DNA of 64,000 nt. It comes from Polaribacter sp. Hel_I_88. Lineage in GTDB: Bacteria > Bacteroidota > Bacteroidia > Flavobacteriales > Flavobacteriaceae. Positions 17,916-26,765 of the stretch are shown one piece after another. How positions within the stretch are numbered: position 1 is the stretch's first letter; every line of letters starts with the position of its first letter. The position numbers and the translations under genes are program-made. Location of the stretch: the NCBI RefSeq assembly GCF_000687935.1, contig NZ_JHZZ01000001.1:186001-250000 (forward strand). The letters run 5' to 3'. The notes below the pieces were generated by a model. It saw only the letters and a program-made list of their open reading frames with translations. It made no database searches and was not told where the DNA came from.

Positions 17916-18402
17916 TGCTAAGAATAAAAATCAAAAAATATCTCTTCCAAATAAAATTAACGGAACTGAGTTAATAATTCGTGCTGTTTATTCACCTATA
18001 AACCTGCACAAAAACGGAAAAAAATTAAATAACAGTTTTTACAAACCTAGAGCTGGAGAAGATGAAATATCAGTAAACAGATTAGATTTTACAACACCTA
18101 TTTTCTTGAAAAAACTTGCAAAATTTTTTGAGAACACAAGTGAAAGACGAAGTTATTTTGGTTTTTCACTATTAAAAGCTTCAGAAATAGAAGATAGTGA
18201 ACTAAGAACTGTTTATAGTCCACTTACAAAACCTGTAAAAAATCCTTATCACGCAGATATAAAAATTGATTATACTGTTGAAAAAGGTGTTCAGCTTCCT
18301 GCTGAAATAAGCCATAAGATAAAAAACATCACAATAAAATCAAGGTTCTATTCTGACCCTGATCCTGAATCTAACGAATGGAATGGGAGTGAATTAATTT
18401 AA
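17869..18402 (+). CDS. hypothetical protein, third gene of the cassette
   Basis: The 177-residue protein is not one I recognise. The first 25 residues are basic and partly hydrophobic (MLKRLKNFLSLFKLF). The body has RAVYSPINLHKNG (38-50), FYKPRAGEDEISVNR (57-71) and NPYHADIKI (125-133), which look like conserved positions of a small enzyme or binding domain because they mix His, Arg and Asp within short beta-like segments. The ATG at 17869 overlaps the previous gene by 47 bases. Later starts are possible, but no ATG follows closely, so the overlap is probably real. Confidence 0.55.
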   Translation: MLKRLKNFLSLFKLFNAKNKNQKISLPNKINGTELIIRAVYSPINLHKNGKKLNNSFYKPRAGEDEISVNRLDFTTPIFLKKLAKFFENTSERRSYFGFSLLKASEIEDSELRTVYSPLTKPVKNPYHADIKIDYTVEKGVQLPAEISHKIKNITIKSRFYSDPDPESNEWNGSELI

Positions 18403-18603
18403 AAACTTTTGCCTATATCCGAAACATAAGTTAAAAATTCTTATAACTCAAATTCAGGTTTTTTCAAAAATAATAGAATTGAAAAACTGAATCCAATTTT
18501 CGAAATATACTATTGAACTTCATGTTAAAAAATTAATGTGGCTTTACACGAAACTGATTTATAAAATAAATTATAACTAAATTTTTGATTTATAAAGAGC
18601 AAT

Positions 18604-19806
18604 CTACGAATACTCAAATGTTCCGAATTCACTTTTGATAGTCAATTTCTTAGTTTGGTTCTGATTTTCATCAGAATTAAAAACTTCAACTTTTCCCACA
18701 ATTTTAGCATCCACATTAAAAGATTTAGAGATTGCAATAATATCTTCTGCAATTTCTGGAGAAACGTAGATTTCCATTCTATGACCACAGTTAAAAACTT
18801 GATACATTTCTTTCCAATCTGTTTTAGATTGTTCTTGTATCAATTTAAATAATGGTGGAATTGGAAACATATTATCTTTTACAATATGTAAATTATCCAC
18901 AAAATGTAAAATTTTTGTTTGTGCGCCTCCAGAACAATGAATCATTCCATGAACTTTATCTGAATTGAATTTTGATAAAATTTCTTTGATAATTGGTGCA
19001 TAGGTTCTTGTTGGCGACAAAACTAGTTTACCTGCATCAATTGGCGAGTTTGCAACCTCATCTGTAAGTTTTACTTGACCTGAATACACTAATTCTTCTG
19101 GAACAGCAGCATCAAAACTTTCTGGATATTTATCTGCTAAATATTTATGAAAAACATCGTGTCTTGCAGATGTTAATCCATTAGAACCCATTCCTCCATT
19201 ATATTCGGTTTCGTAACTTGCTTGTCCAAAAGATTCTAAACCCACAATTACATCTCCAGCTTTTATATTTGCGTTGTCAATAACTTTAGAACGTTTCATT
19301 CTTGCAGTTACAGTAGAATCTACAATAATGGTTCTTACCAAATCTCCAACATCTGCAGTTTCGCCTCCAGTTGAATGAATCGTAACTCCAAAACCTTTTA
19401 AGTCTTCAATCAGTTCTTCTGTTCCGTTGATGATGGCTGATAAAACTTCGCCAGGAATTTTACTTTTATTTCTACCAATGGTCGATGATAACATGATATT
19501 ACTAGTTGCACCAACACACAATAAATCATCGATATTCATGATTAAAGCATCTTGTGCAATGCCTTTCCACACAGAAATATCGCCAGTTTCTTTCCAATAC
19601 ATATATGCCAAAGAAGATTTTGTTCCTGCTCCATCTGCATGCATTATTAAACAATAATCATCATCATTGGTTAAATAATCTGGTACAATTTTACAGAATG
19701 CTTTTGGGAATAATCCTTTGTCGATATTCTTAATGGCATTGTGTACATCTTCTTTAGATGCTGATACTCCTCTTTGTGCGTAACGTTTTGAAACTTCTTG
19801 ACTCAT
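18604..19806 (-). CDS. purM: phosphoribosylformylglycinamidine cyclo-ligase (AIR synthase)
   Basis: The 400-residue protein is a PurM-type AIR synthase, making aminoimidazole ribotide from FGAM with ATP in purine synthesis. It shows YAQRGVSASKEDVHNAI at the front, MHADGAGTKSSLAY, NIDDLLCVGA with the Mg/ATP aspartates, HSTGGETADVGDLVRT, VGLESFGQASYE and CSGGAQTKILHF. It is the Bacteroidota form, somewhat longer than the 345-residue enterobacterial enzyme. No other purine gene is next to it, so it is transcribed alone. Confidence 0.9.
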   Translation of the reverse strand: MSQEVSKRYAQRGVSASKEDVHNAIKNIDKGLFPKAFCKIVPDYLTNDDDYCLIMHADGAGTKSSLAYMYWKETGDISVWKGIAQDALIMNIDDLLCVGATSNIMLSSTIGRNKSKIPGEVLSAIINGTEELIEDLKGFGVTIHSTGGETADVGDLVRTIIVDSTVTARMKRSKVIDNANIKAGDVIVGLESFGQASYETEYNGGMGSNGLTSARHDVFHKYLADKYPESFDAAVPEELVYSGQVKLTDEVANSPIDAGKLVLSPTRTYAPIIKEILSKFNSDKVHGMIHCSGGAQTKILHFVDNLHIVKDNMFPIPPLFKLIQEQSKTDWKEMYQVFNCGHRMEIYVSPEIAEDIIAISKSFNVDAKIVGKVEVFNSDENQNQTKKLTIKSEFGTFEYS

Positions 19807-19943
19807 ATTGCTGTGTTGTTTGGCAAATTTAGGCTTTTGATTAAAAAAACAGTAGAAAATAAAGTGAAATTATTTTTAAGAAATTTATCCTTAAATAACA
19901 TCTATTGAATTTTGGTAATAATTAATGTTTTTTTTAAAAAATT

Positions 19944-19985
19944 ATTGACCACATAGTAACATAGAAAACATAGCCTAAATTGTGG
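19944..19985 (+). repeat. ACCACATAG-type interspersed repeat
   Basis: It contains ATTGACCACATAG, then ACATAGAAAACATAGCC and TAAATTGTG. A second copy 177 bases on shares nearly all of this, and three more lie at 32.4-32.6 kb. Confidence 0.7.
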
Positions 19986-20120
19986 TAAAAACCTCACCGA
20001 TTTTTATGGTGAAACAAGTTCAACACAAAAAATCTGTGAGGTTTAAAATATTTATTAATTTATTTTATTGACTCCCTTTTCTAAACATTTCAATATTCGT
20101 TCAAGATTGAATGAGTTTTA

Positions 20121-20162
20121 ATTGACCACATAGGGACATAGATGATATAGCCTAAATTGTGA
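20121..20162 (+). repeat. ACCACATAG-type interspersed repeat
   Basis: It contains ATTGACCACATAG, GGACATAGATGATATAGCC and TAAATTGTG, matching the copy at 19944 at most positions. Confidence 0.7.
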
Positions 20163-20210
20163 TTAAACTGGCTAGATTTTTATTTGTATAATCAGTTTGA
20201 TGAAATAAAA

Positions 20211-20239
20211 ACCTCACAGGTTTTGAAAACCTGTGAGGT
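20211..20239. repeat. CCTCACAGG palindromic repeat
   Basis: The arms ACCTCACAGGTTTT and AAAACCTGTGAGGT are perfect complements around one central base. A second perfect copy lies at 34417-34449. Confidence 0.8.
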
Positions 20240-20316
20240 TTAGAAAAATCGATTCGCTTATTTTTATAACTGTTCTTTTGAGTTTGCGATATGCGTTAAG
20301 GATTGAAACGACATCC

Positions 20317-20407
20317 TTTTTATGCTGAACTAGATTCAGTATCTGTTAAAAGTAATAAAATTAGTTCTTAAAAATATACAGATGCTGAAATAAATTCAGC
20401 ATAAAAA
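20317..20407. repeat. inverted pair of TGCTGAA palindromes
   Basis: A 30-base arm at 20317-20346 (core TGCTGAACTAGATTCAGTA) faces a 30-base arm at 20378-20407 (core TGCTGAAATAAATTCAGCA) with about four mismatches. Each core is also nearly palindromic by itself. Confidence 0.75.
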
Positions 20408-20452
20408 GATATAGTGGAAAGCCTGTTAAAACGCCCACATAAAAGTTATAAT

Positions 20453-22636
20453 TTATCTGGTAAATAACAATTCTCTGTATTTTGTTAATGGCCATAAATT
20501 ATCATCTACCATAGTTTCTAGTTTATCACAGTGATAACGAATTTCCTCAAAAAATGGTTTTACTTTTTTGCTATACGCTTCTGCAGATTTTAAACCTTCT
20601 AACTTATTTGCTTTTCTGCGTTCGTCAATCATTTTTAAGGTTAGTGAATTAATCTCGGTAATATGATTGGAAATTATCATGATTAACTCGATTTGCTCTT
20701 TTGCGATGGTTTTATAATCTGCACCAAAAACTTCTTTTAGATTTTTGGTGTTTTCTAACAATGTATTTTGATAATTGATGGCTGTTGGCACAATATGGTT
20801 TCTTGCAATATCGCCCAAAACCCTACTTTCAATTTGCAAACGCTTTGTATATTCCTCTAAATCAATTTCGTATCGCGCTTCTAACTCAATTCTATTCATC
20901 ACTTCCATTTCTTCAAAAAGATGAATTGTATTTTTAGCAACCTTAATTTGTAACGCTTCTGGAGTAGTTTTGTTATTGCTTAAACCTCGTTTCTTCGCTT
21001 CTTTTTCCCAAGCTTCTCCATAACCATCGCCTTCGAAACGTATTTTTTTAGAGTCCTTAATGTATTCTCTTAAAATATTGAAAATTGCTTCGTCTTTTTT
21101 AAGGTTTTTAGTATCGATTAAAGCATCTACTTCAATTTTAAATTCTTTTAATTGTTTGGCAACAATAGTGTTTAAAACCGTCATTGGAATGGCGCAATTT
21201 GCTTTTGAACCAACTGCTCTAAACTCGAACTTATTTCCAGTAAACGCAAATGCAGAAGTTCTATTTCTGTCTGTATTATCTAATAAAATTTCAGGAATTT
21301 TACCAATAATGTTTAGTTTTAAATCGGTTTTTTCTTCTGGTGATAATTTTCCTTTGGTTACGTTTTCTAATTCATCTAAAACTGCTGATAATTGTGTGCC
21401 AATAAACACAGAAATAATAGCTGGTGGTGCTTCATTTGCTCCTAATCTATAATCGTTACTTGCAGAGGCAATGGAAGCTCTTAACAATTCTTCATTTTCG
21501 TAAACAGCTTTTATGGTGTTTACAAAAAAGGTTAAGAACTGTAAATTTTTCATGGGTGTTTTTCCTGGACTTAATAAATTGATACCATCTGCTGTAGATA
21601 AAGACCAATTGTTATGTTTTCCTGACCCATTGATTGCTGTAAATGGTTTTTCATGAAAAAGCACTTTAAAATGATGACGTGCAGAAACCTTGTGCATCAC
21701 ATCCATTAACAACGCATTATGATCTACAGCTAAATTTGCTTCTTCAAAAATTGGGGCTAATTCAAACTGATTGGGTGCAACTTCATTATGCCTTGTTTTT
21801 AAAGGAATGCCTAACAACATACATTCTTGCTCTAAATCTTGCATAAAACTCATAGCTCTTGCAGGAATACTACCAAAGTAATGATCATCTAATTGCTGCC
21901 CTTTTGCAGGTGTGTGCCCCAATAAGGTTCTACCAGTCATTAAAATATCAGGTCTTGAAGTAGCCAAAGCATCATCAATTAAAAAATATTCTTGCTCCCA
22001 ACCTAAAGTTGCGTTTACTTTACTAGCATTTTTATCAAAATATTTACAAACAGCGGTTGCATGAGTATCGATTGCTTGCAAAGCTCTTAACAAAGGTGTT
22101 TTATTATCTAAAGCCTCACCTGTATACGCCACAAAAATGGTTGGAATACACAAAGTTGTTTCATACACAAAAGCTGGTGATGTAGGATCCCAAGCTGTGT
22201 AACCTCTAGCTTCGAACGTATTTCTGATTCCTCCATTTGGAAAACTAGAAGCATCTGGTTCTTGTTGCACTAATTGCTCTCCATCAAATTTCTCCATGGC
22301 TAAACTACCATTGATTGATTCAAAAAAAGCATCGTGTTTTTCTGCTGTTGCTCCAGTTAATGGCTGAAACCAATGTGTATAATGAGTTGCGCCTTTAGAA
22401 ATAGCCCAATCTTTCATACTTACTGCAACTTGATCTGCTATTTTACGATCTATTTTAGTTCCTTTATCAATAGCATTCATAACACTTGTGTATGCAGCTC
22501 TTGTTAAGTATTGTTGCATAGCGTATTTGTTAAATACATTTTGCCCAAATAAAACAGATCTTTTTTCTGTTTCTATAATTTTTATAGGTTTTCTATTTAA
22601 GGTTTCTTGTAATGCCGAAAATCTAATTGTTGACAT
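20453..22636 (-). CDS. glnN: glutamine synthetase type III
   Basis: The 727-residue protein is a GSIII, the large dodecameric glutamine synthetase typical of Bacteroidota and cyanobacteria, which makes glutamine from glutamate, ammonia and ATP. Visible features are FEARGYTAWDPTSPAFVYE, GWEQEYFLID with metal-binding glutamates, GIPLKTRHNEVAPNQFE, and the ATP-site stretch FTAINGSGKHNNWSL. It is divergent from a type II enzyme across 167 bases. A TATATTTG box (minus, 22672-22679) gives a leader of about 30 bases. Confidence 0.95.
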   Translation of the reverse strand: MSTIRFSALQETLNRKPIKIIETEKRSVLFGQNVFNKYAMQQYLTRAAYTSVMNAIDKGTKIDRKIADQVAVSMKDWAISKGATHYTHWFQPLTGATAEKHDAFFESINGSLAMEKFDGEQLVQQEPDASSFPNGGIRNTFEARGYTAWDPTSPAFVYETTLCIPTIFVAYTGEALDNKTPLLRALQAIDTHATAVCKYFDKNASKVNATLGWEQEYFLIDDALATSRPDILMTGRTLLGHTPAKGQQLDDHYFGSIPARAMSFMQDLEQECMLLGIPLKTRHNEVAPNQFELAPIFEEANLAVDHNALLMDVMHKVSARHHFKVLFHEKPFTAINGSGKHNNWSLSTADGINLLSPGKTPMKNLQFLTFFVNTIKAVYENEELLRASIASASNDYRLGANEAPPAIISVFIGTQLSAVLDELENVTKGKLSPEEKTDLKLNIIGKIPEILLDNTDRNRTSAFAFTGNKFEFRAVGSKANCAIPMTVLNTIVAKQLKEFKIEVDALIDTKNLKKDEAIFNILREYIKDSKKIRFEGDGYGEAWEKEAKKRGLSNNKTTPEALQIKVAKNTIHLFEEMEVMNRIELEARYEIDLEEYTKRLQIESRVLGDIARNHIVPTAINYQNTLLENTKNLKEVFGADYKTIAKEQIELIMIISNHITEINSLTLKMIDERRKANKLEGLKSAEAYSKKVKPFFEEIRYHCDKLETMVDDNLWPLTKYRELLFTR

Positions 22637-22671
22637 AATATGATTATTAAAGGATAAAATTAAACTTATTA

Positions 22672-22679
22672 CAAATATA
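22672..22679 (-). promoter_or_regulatory. -7 box of the glnN promoter
   Basis: On the minus strand this reads TATATTTG, matching TAnnTTTG, about 36 bases ahead of the glnN ATG. A -33 TTG is not evident. Confidence 0.5.
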
Positions 22680-22742
22680 CCCCATAAAAATTAGGGATAA
22701 AATTATTTTTAAACGATTATTAAAAATACACCCCTCTTTTTT

Positions 22743-22772
22743 TTGATATGTAAGTAAAATATTTCATTTTTG
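22743..22772 (+). promoter_or_regulatory. promoter of the type II glutamine synthetase
   Basis: TTG (22743-22745), a 19-base spacer and CATTTTTG (22765-22772) fit the Bacteroidota promoter with one mismatch in the -7 box. It lies 31 bases before the ATG. Confidence 0.55.
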
Positions 22773-22803
22773 CAGTATTAAAATTACAAAATCATCATTT
22801 ACT

Positions 22804-23829
22804 ATGGCAAAAATTAAATTAGAATACATTTGGTTAGATGGATATTTTCCAACCCAAAACATGAGAAGTAAAACAAAAGTTGAAGAGCACAAAAACTTTA
22901 AAGGAACTGTTGAAGAACTTGGAATGTGGTCTTTTGATGGTTCATCTACAAAACAAGCCTCTGGAGGTTCTTCTGACTGTTTATTAAAACCAGTTGCTGT
23001 GTATCCAGATCCTACAAGAATAAATGGTTACTTAGTAATGACTGAAGTTTTAAATGCTGATGGTACTCCACACATTTCTAACGGAAGAGCTACAATAGAT
23101 GATGATGATAATGATTTCTGGTTCGGATTTGAACAAGAATATTTTATTATGGATTCAAAAACTCAATTGCCTTTAGGTTTCCCTATTGGTGGGTATCCTG
23201 CTCCACAAGGAATGTATTATTGTTCTGTAGGTGGTAAAAATACACATGGAAGACTTTTAGTTGAAAAGCATGCAGATTTATGTATTGATGCTGGTTTAAA
23301 CTTTGAAGGAATTAATCAAGAAGTTGCTTCTGGACAATGGGAATTCCAATTGTTTGCAAAAGGCGCTAAGAAAGCCGGTGATGAAATTTGGATTGCTCGT
23401 TATTTATTAGACAGGTTAACAGAACAATATGGTTATTATATTGAATATCACCCTAAACCATTAGGAAAAGATATGGACTGGAATGGTTCTGGAATGCACG
23501 CAAACTTCTCTAACGAAGTTTTAAGAACATGTGGAGATAAAGAAACGTACGCTAAAATTTGTGAAGCTTTTAGACCTGTTGTAAAAGAACATATTGCTGT
23601 GTATGGTGAGTTTAACGACCAACGTTTAACTGGTGATCATGAAACTGCATCGATTCACGATTTCTCTTGGGGAGTTTCAGATAGAGGAGCTTCAATTAGA
23701 ATTCCTATTATTACTGTAGAGAAAGGTTGGAAAGGTTGGTTAGAAGATAGAAGACCAGCATCTAATGGAGATCCTTACAAGATTGCAGGTAGAATTATAA
23801 AAACTGTAAAATCGGCTAATATTAGCTAA
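22804..23829 (+). CDS. glutamine synthetase type II (beta-grasp form)
   Basis: The 341-residue protein has the short, eukaryote-like GSII layout: a beta-grasp N-terminal domain (KLEYIWLDGY, LGMWSFDGSSTKQA) followed by the catalytic domain, with FGFEQEYFIMD, GINQEVASGQWEFQ, MDWNGSGMHANFS and the late ASIRIPIIT region. It uses ammonia, glutamate and ATP to form glutamine. It lacks the adenylylation tail of GSI, which agrees with control by transcription. Its divergent neighbour is a second, unrelated-class glutamine synthetase. Confidence 0.94.
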   Translation: MAKIKLEYIWLDGYFPTQNMRSKTKVEEHKNFKGTVEELGMWSFDGSSTKQASGGSSDCLLKPVAVYPDPTRINGYLVMTEVLNADGTPHISNGRATIDDDDNDFWFGFEQEYFIMDSKTQLPLGFPIGGYPAPQGMYYCSVGGKNTHGRLLVEKHADLCIDAGLNFEGINQEVASGQWEFQLFAKGAKKAGDEIWIARYLLDRLTEQYGYYIEYHPKPLGKDMDWNGSGMHANFSNEVLRTCGDKETYAKICEAFRPVVKEHIAVYGEFNDQRLTGDHETASIHDFSWGVSDRGASIRIPIITVEKGWKGWLEDRRPASNGDPYKIAGRIIKTVKSANIS

Positions 23830-23854
23830 GTTTTACAACTTATATAAAAAATTG

Positions 23855-23886
23855 AAAAACTCCGAAGTTTATATTTCGGAGTTTTT
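23855..23886 (+). terminator. terminator after GSII
   Basis: The stem AAAAACTCCGAA with TTCGGAGTTTTT encloses an 8-base loop. The arms are almost the same as those of the terminator at 26714. Confidence 0.88.
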
Positions 23887-24006
23887 TAGTTCAAAGAAGT
23901 AACAAAATAACATCGAACCGAAAATAGTTGTTATTGCAAGCCAACAACAACTATTCTAATGGACTGAATTTTAATTATCTAAAAAAATATTCATAATTGT
24001 AATACA

Positions 24007-25653
24007 ATGAGCGTTAAAAAATTAATTTTATTAATCATTAATAGTTTAGTAATTTTAGTTGTAATTGCACTTTCCCTTATTTTTTATTTTGAATTTTCAA
24101 AGGTTTTAGACGAACGTATTTTGTATCATTTAACCTCCATAAAAACACTTAAAAAAATTCAAATAGAAAATCTTGTTCAAAAAGAATGGAAAACTTTTAA
24201 TGAAACTGAAGAAGTTTTTGTTGATAATAGTAAAATTAACTTGCCAAACAACAAGTATTTAAAAGCAGGGATTTATGATCTAACACACCTACACCCTACA
24301 AAAGAAACATCTATTGGCTTAATTAAAATTAAGGATAATAAACGATTATTAAAGGTAGTTCCATATAATAAGTTAGAAGAAATCTTATTAGAACGAACTG
24401 GAATGGGAGAAAGTGGAGAATCCTATATTGTTGGAAGCGATTATAGATTGCGCTCTCAATCTCGTTTTTTTCCAGAAAAAGTACCTTATTTAATCGAAGC
24501 AAAAACCATTGGGGTTTTAGATGGAATTACCGATAAAAATGGAGAAGGCATTTTTTTTGACTACAGAAAAATTGATGTGTATAGTGCTTATAGTTCTTTG
24601 AAAATAGACAATTTACATTGGGTTTTACTATCAGAAATTGATGTGGATGAAGTTACGATTCCCTTAAAAGAAATGCGCTTAAAACTACTTTTCTTTACAC
24701 TAATCATCTTAACATTATCTGTAATTATCTCTTTATTTTTAACGCGAATCATTACAAACCCAATAAAAAAGATACAAAAAAGCCTTCTTGTAATGGCTAA
24801 AGGGAATTATAATGAAAAGTTAGTTCTAGAGAAAAGTCCTACTGAAATAGCAGCAATGTTTAAAGCTTTAGAAAATTTAAGAATAGCCATTGTTGGGGCT
24901 GTAGATTTTTCGGTTGATATAGGAAAAATGAACCTTTCGTCTACCTACAAACCGAAAAGTAATCATGATTTACTAGGTAGAAGTTTGATAAAAATGCGAG
25001 ATAAATTAGAGAAATTTAGAATTGCAGAAAACAAGATAAACATTACCAATAAACGTTTGCTTGTAAAACATTTAGAAGATGAAAGAAGAAGATTAGCAAG
25101 AGAATTGCATGATGGAATTGGCCCTTTATTAACCACCATAAAATTGTACGTTCAAAACCGAGTTGAAGCAAACGAACACAAAGAAAGCTTAAAAGACATG
25201 ATTGATTCGACCATCAACGAAATTAGGCAAATGACCAACGTTTTAATGCCCACAAGTATCGATAAATTTGGCATTGGTGCTACTTTAATTAATTATGTAG
25301 AAAATATTCAAAAATCTTCGGAAGCATCTATTCGTTTTGAAGATTTAACAAAAAAAGAAAGCTCTTTAATTACCAAAGAACAGGAAATAAATCTTTTTAG
25401 AATTGTTCAAGAACTCATTAACAATTCCATAAAACATTCCAAAGCTACTAAAATAAGAATCTCATTAACTGAGTTCGATAATGTTTTGTCTTTGTATTAT
25501 TTTGATAATGGTATTGGTTTTAATATAAAGGAAGTAAAATTAGGTTCTGGACTAAAAAATATAAAAGAACGTGTAGAAATCTTTGATGGTACTTTAGAAA
25601 TTGAATCTACAGAAAATACAATTTTTGAAATTGAAATGCCCATAAAATTATAA
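24007..25653 (+). CDS. membrane sensor histidine kinase, NarL/HisKA_3 type
   Basis: The 548-residue kinase has a membrane segment at about 5-27, a periplasmic sensor domain ending near 220, a second membrane segment (about 225-247), a HAMP linker (RIITNPIKKIQKSLLVMA), and a HisKA_3 dimerisation domain with the phospho-acceptor His368 in ARELHDGIGPLLTTIK. The ATPase follows, with QELINNSIKHS as the N box and FDNGIGFN and GSGLKNIKERV as the G boxes. The sensor part contains GMGESGESYIVGSDYRLRSQ (20 residues), the Cache-domain pattern for small ligands. The next gene starts at the base after its stop and is surely its partner. Confidence 0.92.
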   Translation: MSVKKLILLIINSLVILVVIALSLIFYFEFSKVLDERILYHLTSIKTLKKIQIENLVQKEWKTFNETEEVFVDNSKINLPNNKYLKAGIYDLTHLHPTKETSIGLIKIKDNKRLLKVVPYNKLEEILLERTGMGESGESYIVGSDYRLRSQSRFFPEKVPYLIEAKTIGVLDGITDKNGEGIFFDYRKIDVYSAYSSLKIDNLHWVLLSEIDVDEVTIPLKEMRLKLLFFTLIILTLSVIISLFLTRIITNPIKKIQKSLLVMAKGNYNEKLVLEKSPTEIAAMFKALENLRIAIVGAVDFSVDIGKMNLSSTYKPKSNHDLLGRSLIKMRDKLEKFRIAENKINITNKRLLVKHLEDERRRLARELHDGIGPLLTTIKLYVQNRVEANEHKESLKDMIDSTINEIRQMTNVLMPTSIDKFGIGATLINYVENIQKSSEASIRFEDLTKKESSLITKEQEINLFRIVQELINNSIKHSKATKIRISLTEFDNVLSLYYFDNGIGFNIKEVKLGSGLKNIKERVEIFDGTLEIESTENTIFEIEMPIKL

Positions 25654-26283
25654 ATGATGATTAAAATTGTAATCACTGACGACCATGAACTTTTTAGAGT
25701 TGGACTCTCTGAATTGCTAAAAAAACAAGAGGACATAGAGGTTGTTGCAGAACTATCTAATGGAAAAGAGTTTTTAGATTTTATTGCTAAAAAACCAGCA
25801 ATAGATATTGTTTTGTTAGATATTACAATGCCAATAGTTGATGGTTTTGAAGTTTTAGATGCATTAACAAAAAATAAAAGCACTATAAAACCAATTATGG
25901 TTTCTATGTTTGATGATGGAAACTACATTGCAAAATGTGCAAAAAATGGCGCTTACAGTTATTTATTAAAGAACACAGACGAATTCGAATTATTAAAAGC
26001 CATAAGAATTGTAGCAAAAGGGAAAAAATATTTTAATCAGGCTATTTCCGAGAAAATGATTAATTTTATGTCAACTCAGCATACAAGTATTAAAAAACTA
26101 TCGAATAAAGAATCTGAAATTTTAATTTTAATTGGCAAAGGACTTACCACAAAAGATATTGCCTCTAAATTATTTATCAGCACAAGAACTGTTGAAACTC
26201 ATAGAGCGAATATCCTTAAAAAATTAGAAGTTAAAAACACTGCTTCACTTATTAAAAAAGCCACAGAAAATAACCTCCTCTAA
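25654..26283 (+). CDS. LuxR/NarL-type response regulator
   Basis: The 209-residue protein has a receiver domain (acidic pocket Asp9-Asp10, phospho-acceptor Asp56 in VLLDITMP) and a C-terminal LuxR-type DNA-binding domain (LSNKESEILILIGKGLTTKD, then STRTVETHRANILKKLEV). It begins immediately after the kinase stop codon, so the pair is translationally coupled. Likely targets include the small secreted gene 123 bases downstream, judging only by position. Confidence 0.93.
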   Translation: MMIKIVITDDHELFRVGLSELLKKQEDIEVVAELSNGKEFLDFIAKKPAIDIVLLDITMPIVDGFEVLDALTKNKSTIKPIMVSMFDDGNYIAKCAKNGAYSYLLKNTDEFELLKAIRIVAKGKKYFNQAISEKMINFMSTQHTSIKKLSNKESEILILIGKGLTTKDIASKLFISTRTVETHRANILKKLEVKNTASLIKKATENNLL

Positions 26284-26353
26284 TCATATATCCGTATAAA
26301 TACGGATGCAAAATACCAAATTTCTTATAAGCACAAAAACCTGTTTCTGGTTG

Positions 26354-26361
26354 TATTTTTG
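26354..26361 (+). promoter_or_regulatory. -7 box upstream of the small secreted protein
   Basis: TATTTTTG matches TAnnTTTG and lies 46 bases before the ATG. No -33 TTG is seen, which would suit a promoter that needs an activator such as the adjacent response regulator; that link is an inference. Confidence 0.45.
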
Positions 26362-26406
26362 TAGTAGTTAATTAATAATAATTAGCGAAACTAAAATACA
26401 TTTATC

Positions 26407-26694
26407 ATGAAAAACATACTATTAGTATTCGGATTTATATTTATTGCTTCCTCTTCATTTGCTCAAAAAAAGGATGCATTAAAAAGTTTTGAAGTAAAAA
26501 ACGCTAAAGTTAGCAAGTACGTTTCACAAAACACAGTGATTACAATAAATAGTACAAAAAGCAACTTAAAAAGCTACGAATTTAAAAACCATAAAATTTG
26601 GGAAAACAAAAAAGAGGATTCTGAAGTAGTAACTATTGAAACTTCTAAAAGATCTAAATTAATGGGACCAAAATACAAGAACTTTAAACACTAA
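26407..26694 (+). CDS. small secreted hypothetical protein
   Basis: The 95-residue protein has a clear signal peptide (MKNILLVFGFIFIASSSFAQ) and a mature part of about 75 residues that is very basic and has no cysteine, with two similar stretches (SFEVKNAKVSKYV and SYEFKNHKIWENK). I know no family for it. It has its own likely promoter and terminator and sits directly behind a two-component system, so it may be a regulated envelope stress protein. Confidence 0.6.
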   Translation: MKNILLVFGFIFIASSSFAQKKDALKSFEVKNAKVSKYVSQNTVITINSTKSNLKSYEFKNHKIWENKKEDSEVVTIETSKRSKLMGPKYKNFKH

Positions 26695-26713
26695 GTAAAG
26701 TTCCTTTAAAAGC

Positions 26714-26745
26714 AAAAACTCCGAAATTTACATTTCGGAGTTTTT
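26714..26745 (+). terminator. terminator between convergent genes
   Basis: The stem AAAAACTCCGAAA with TTTCGGAGTTTTT runs into seven T residues. Arms match the GSII terminator apart from one added pair. Confidence 0.87.
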
Positions 26746-26765
26746 TTATTTGATATTTTTTAAGC

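Larger units (their letters stand above)
19807..20452. repeat. 646-base intergenic region filled with short repeats
   Basis: No gene is visible. It holds two copies of a GACCACATAG/ACATAGCC repeat (19944-19985 and 20121-20162), a worn CCTCAC/GTGAGG palindrome (about 19988-20045), a perfect one (20211-20239) and a 30-base inverted pair (20317-20346 and 20378-20407). Confidence 0.75.

Noticed and set aside
19807..20452. The repeat-filled intergenic region as a CRISPR array
   Set aside because: The repeats are few, unequal in spacing and palindromic or composite, and there are no equal-length unique spacers or cas genes.
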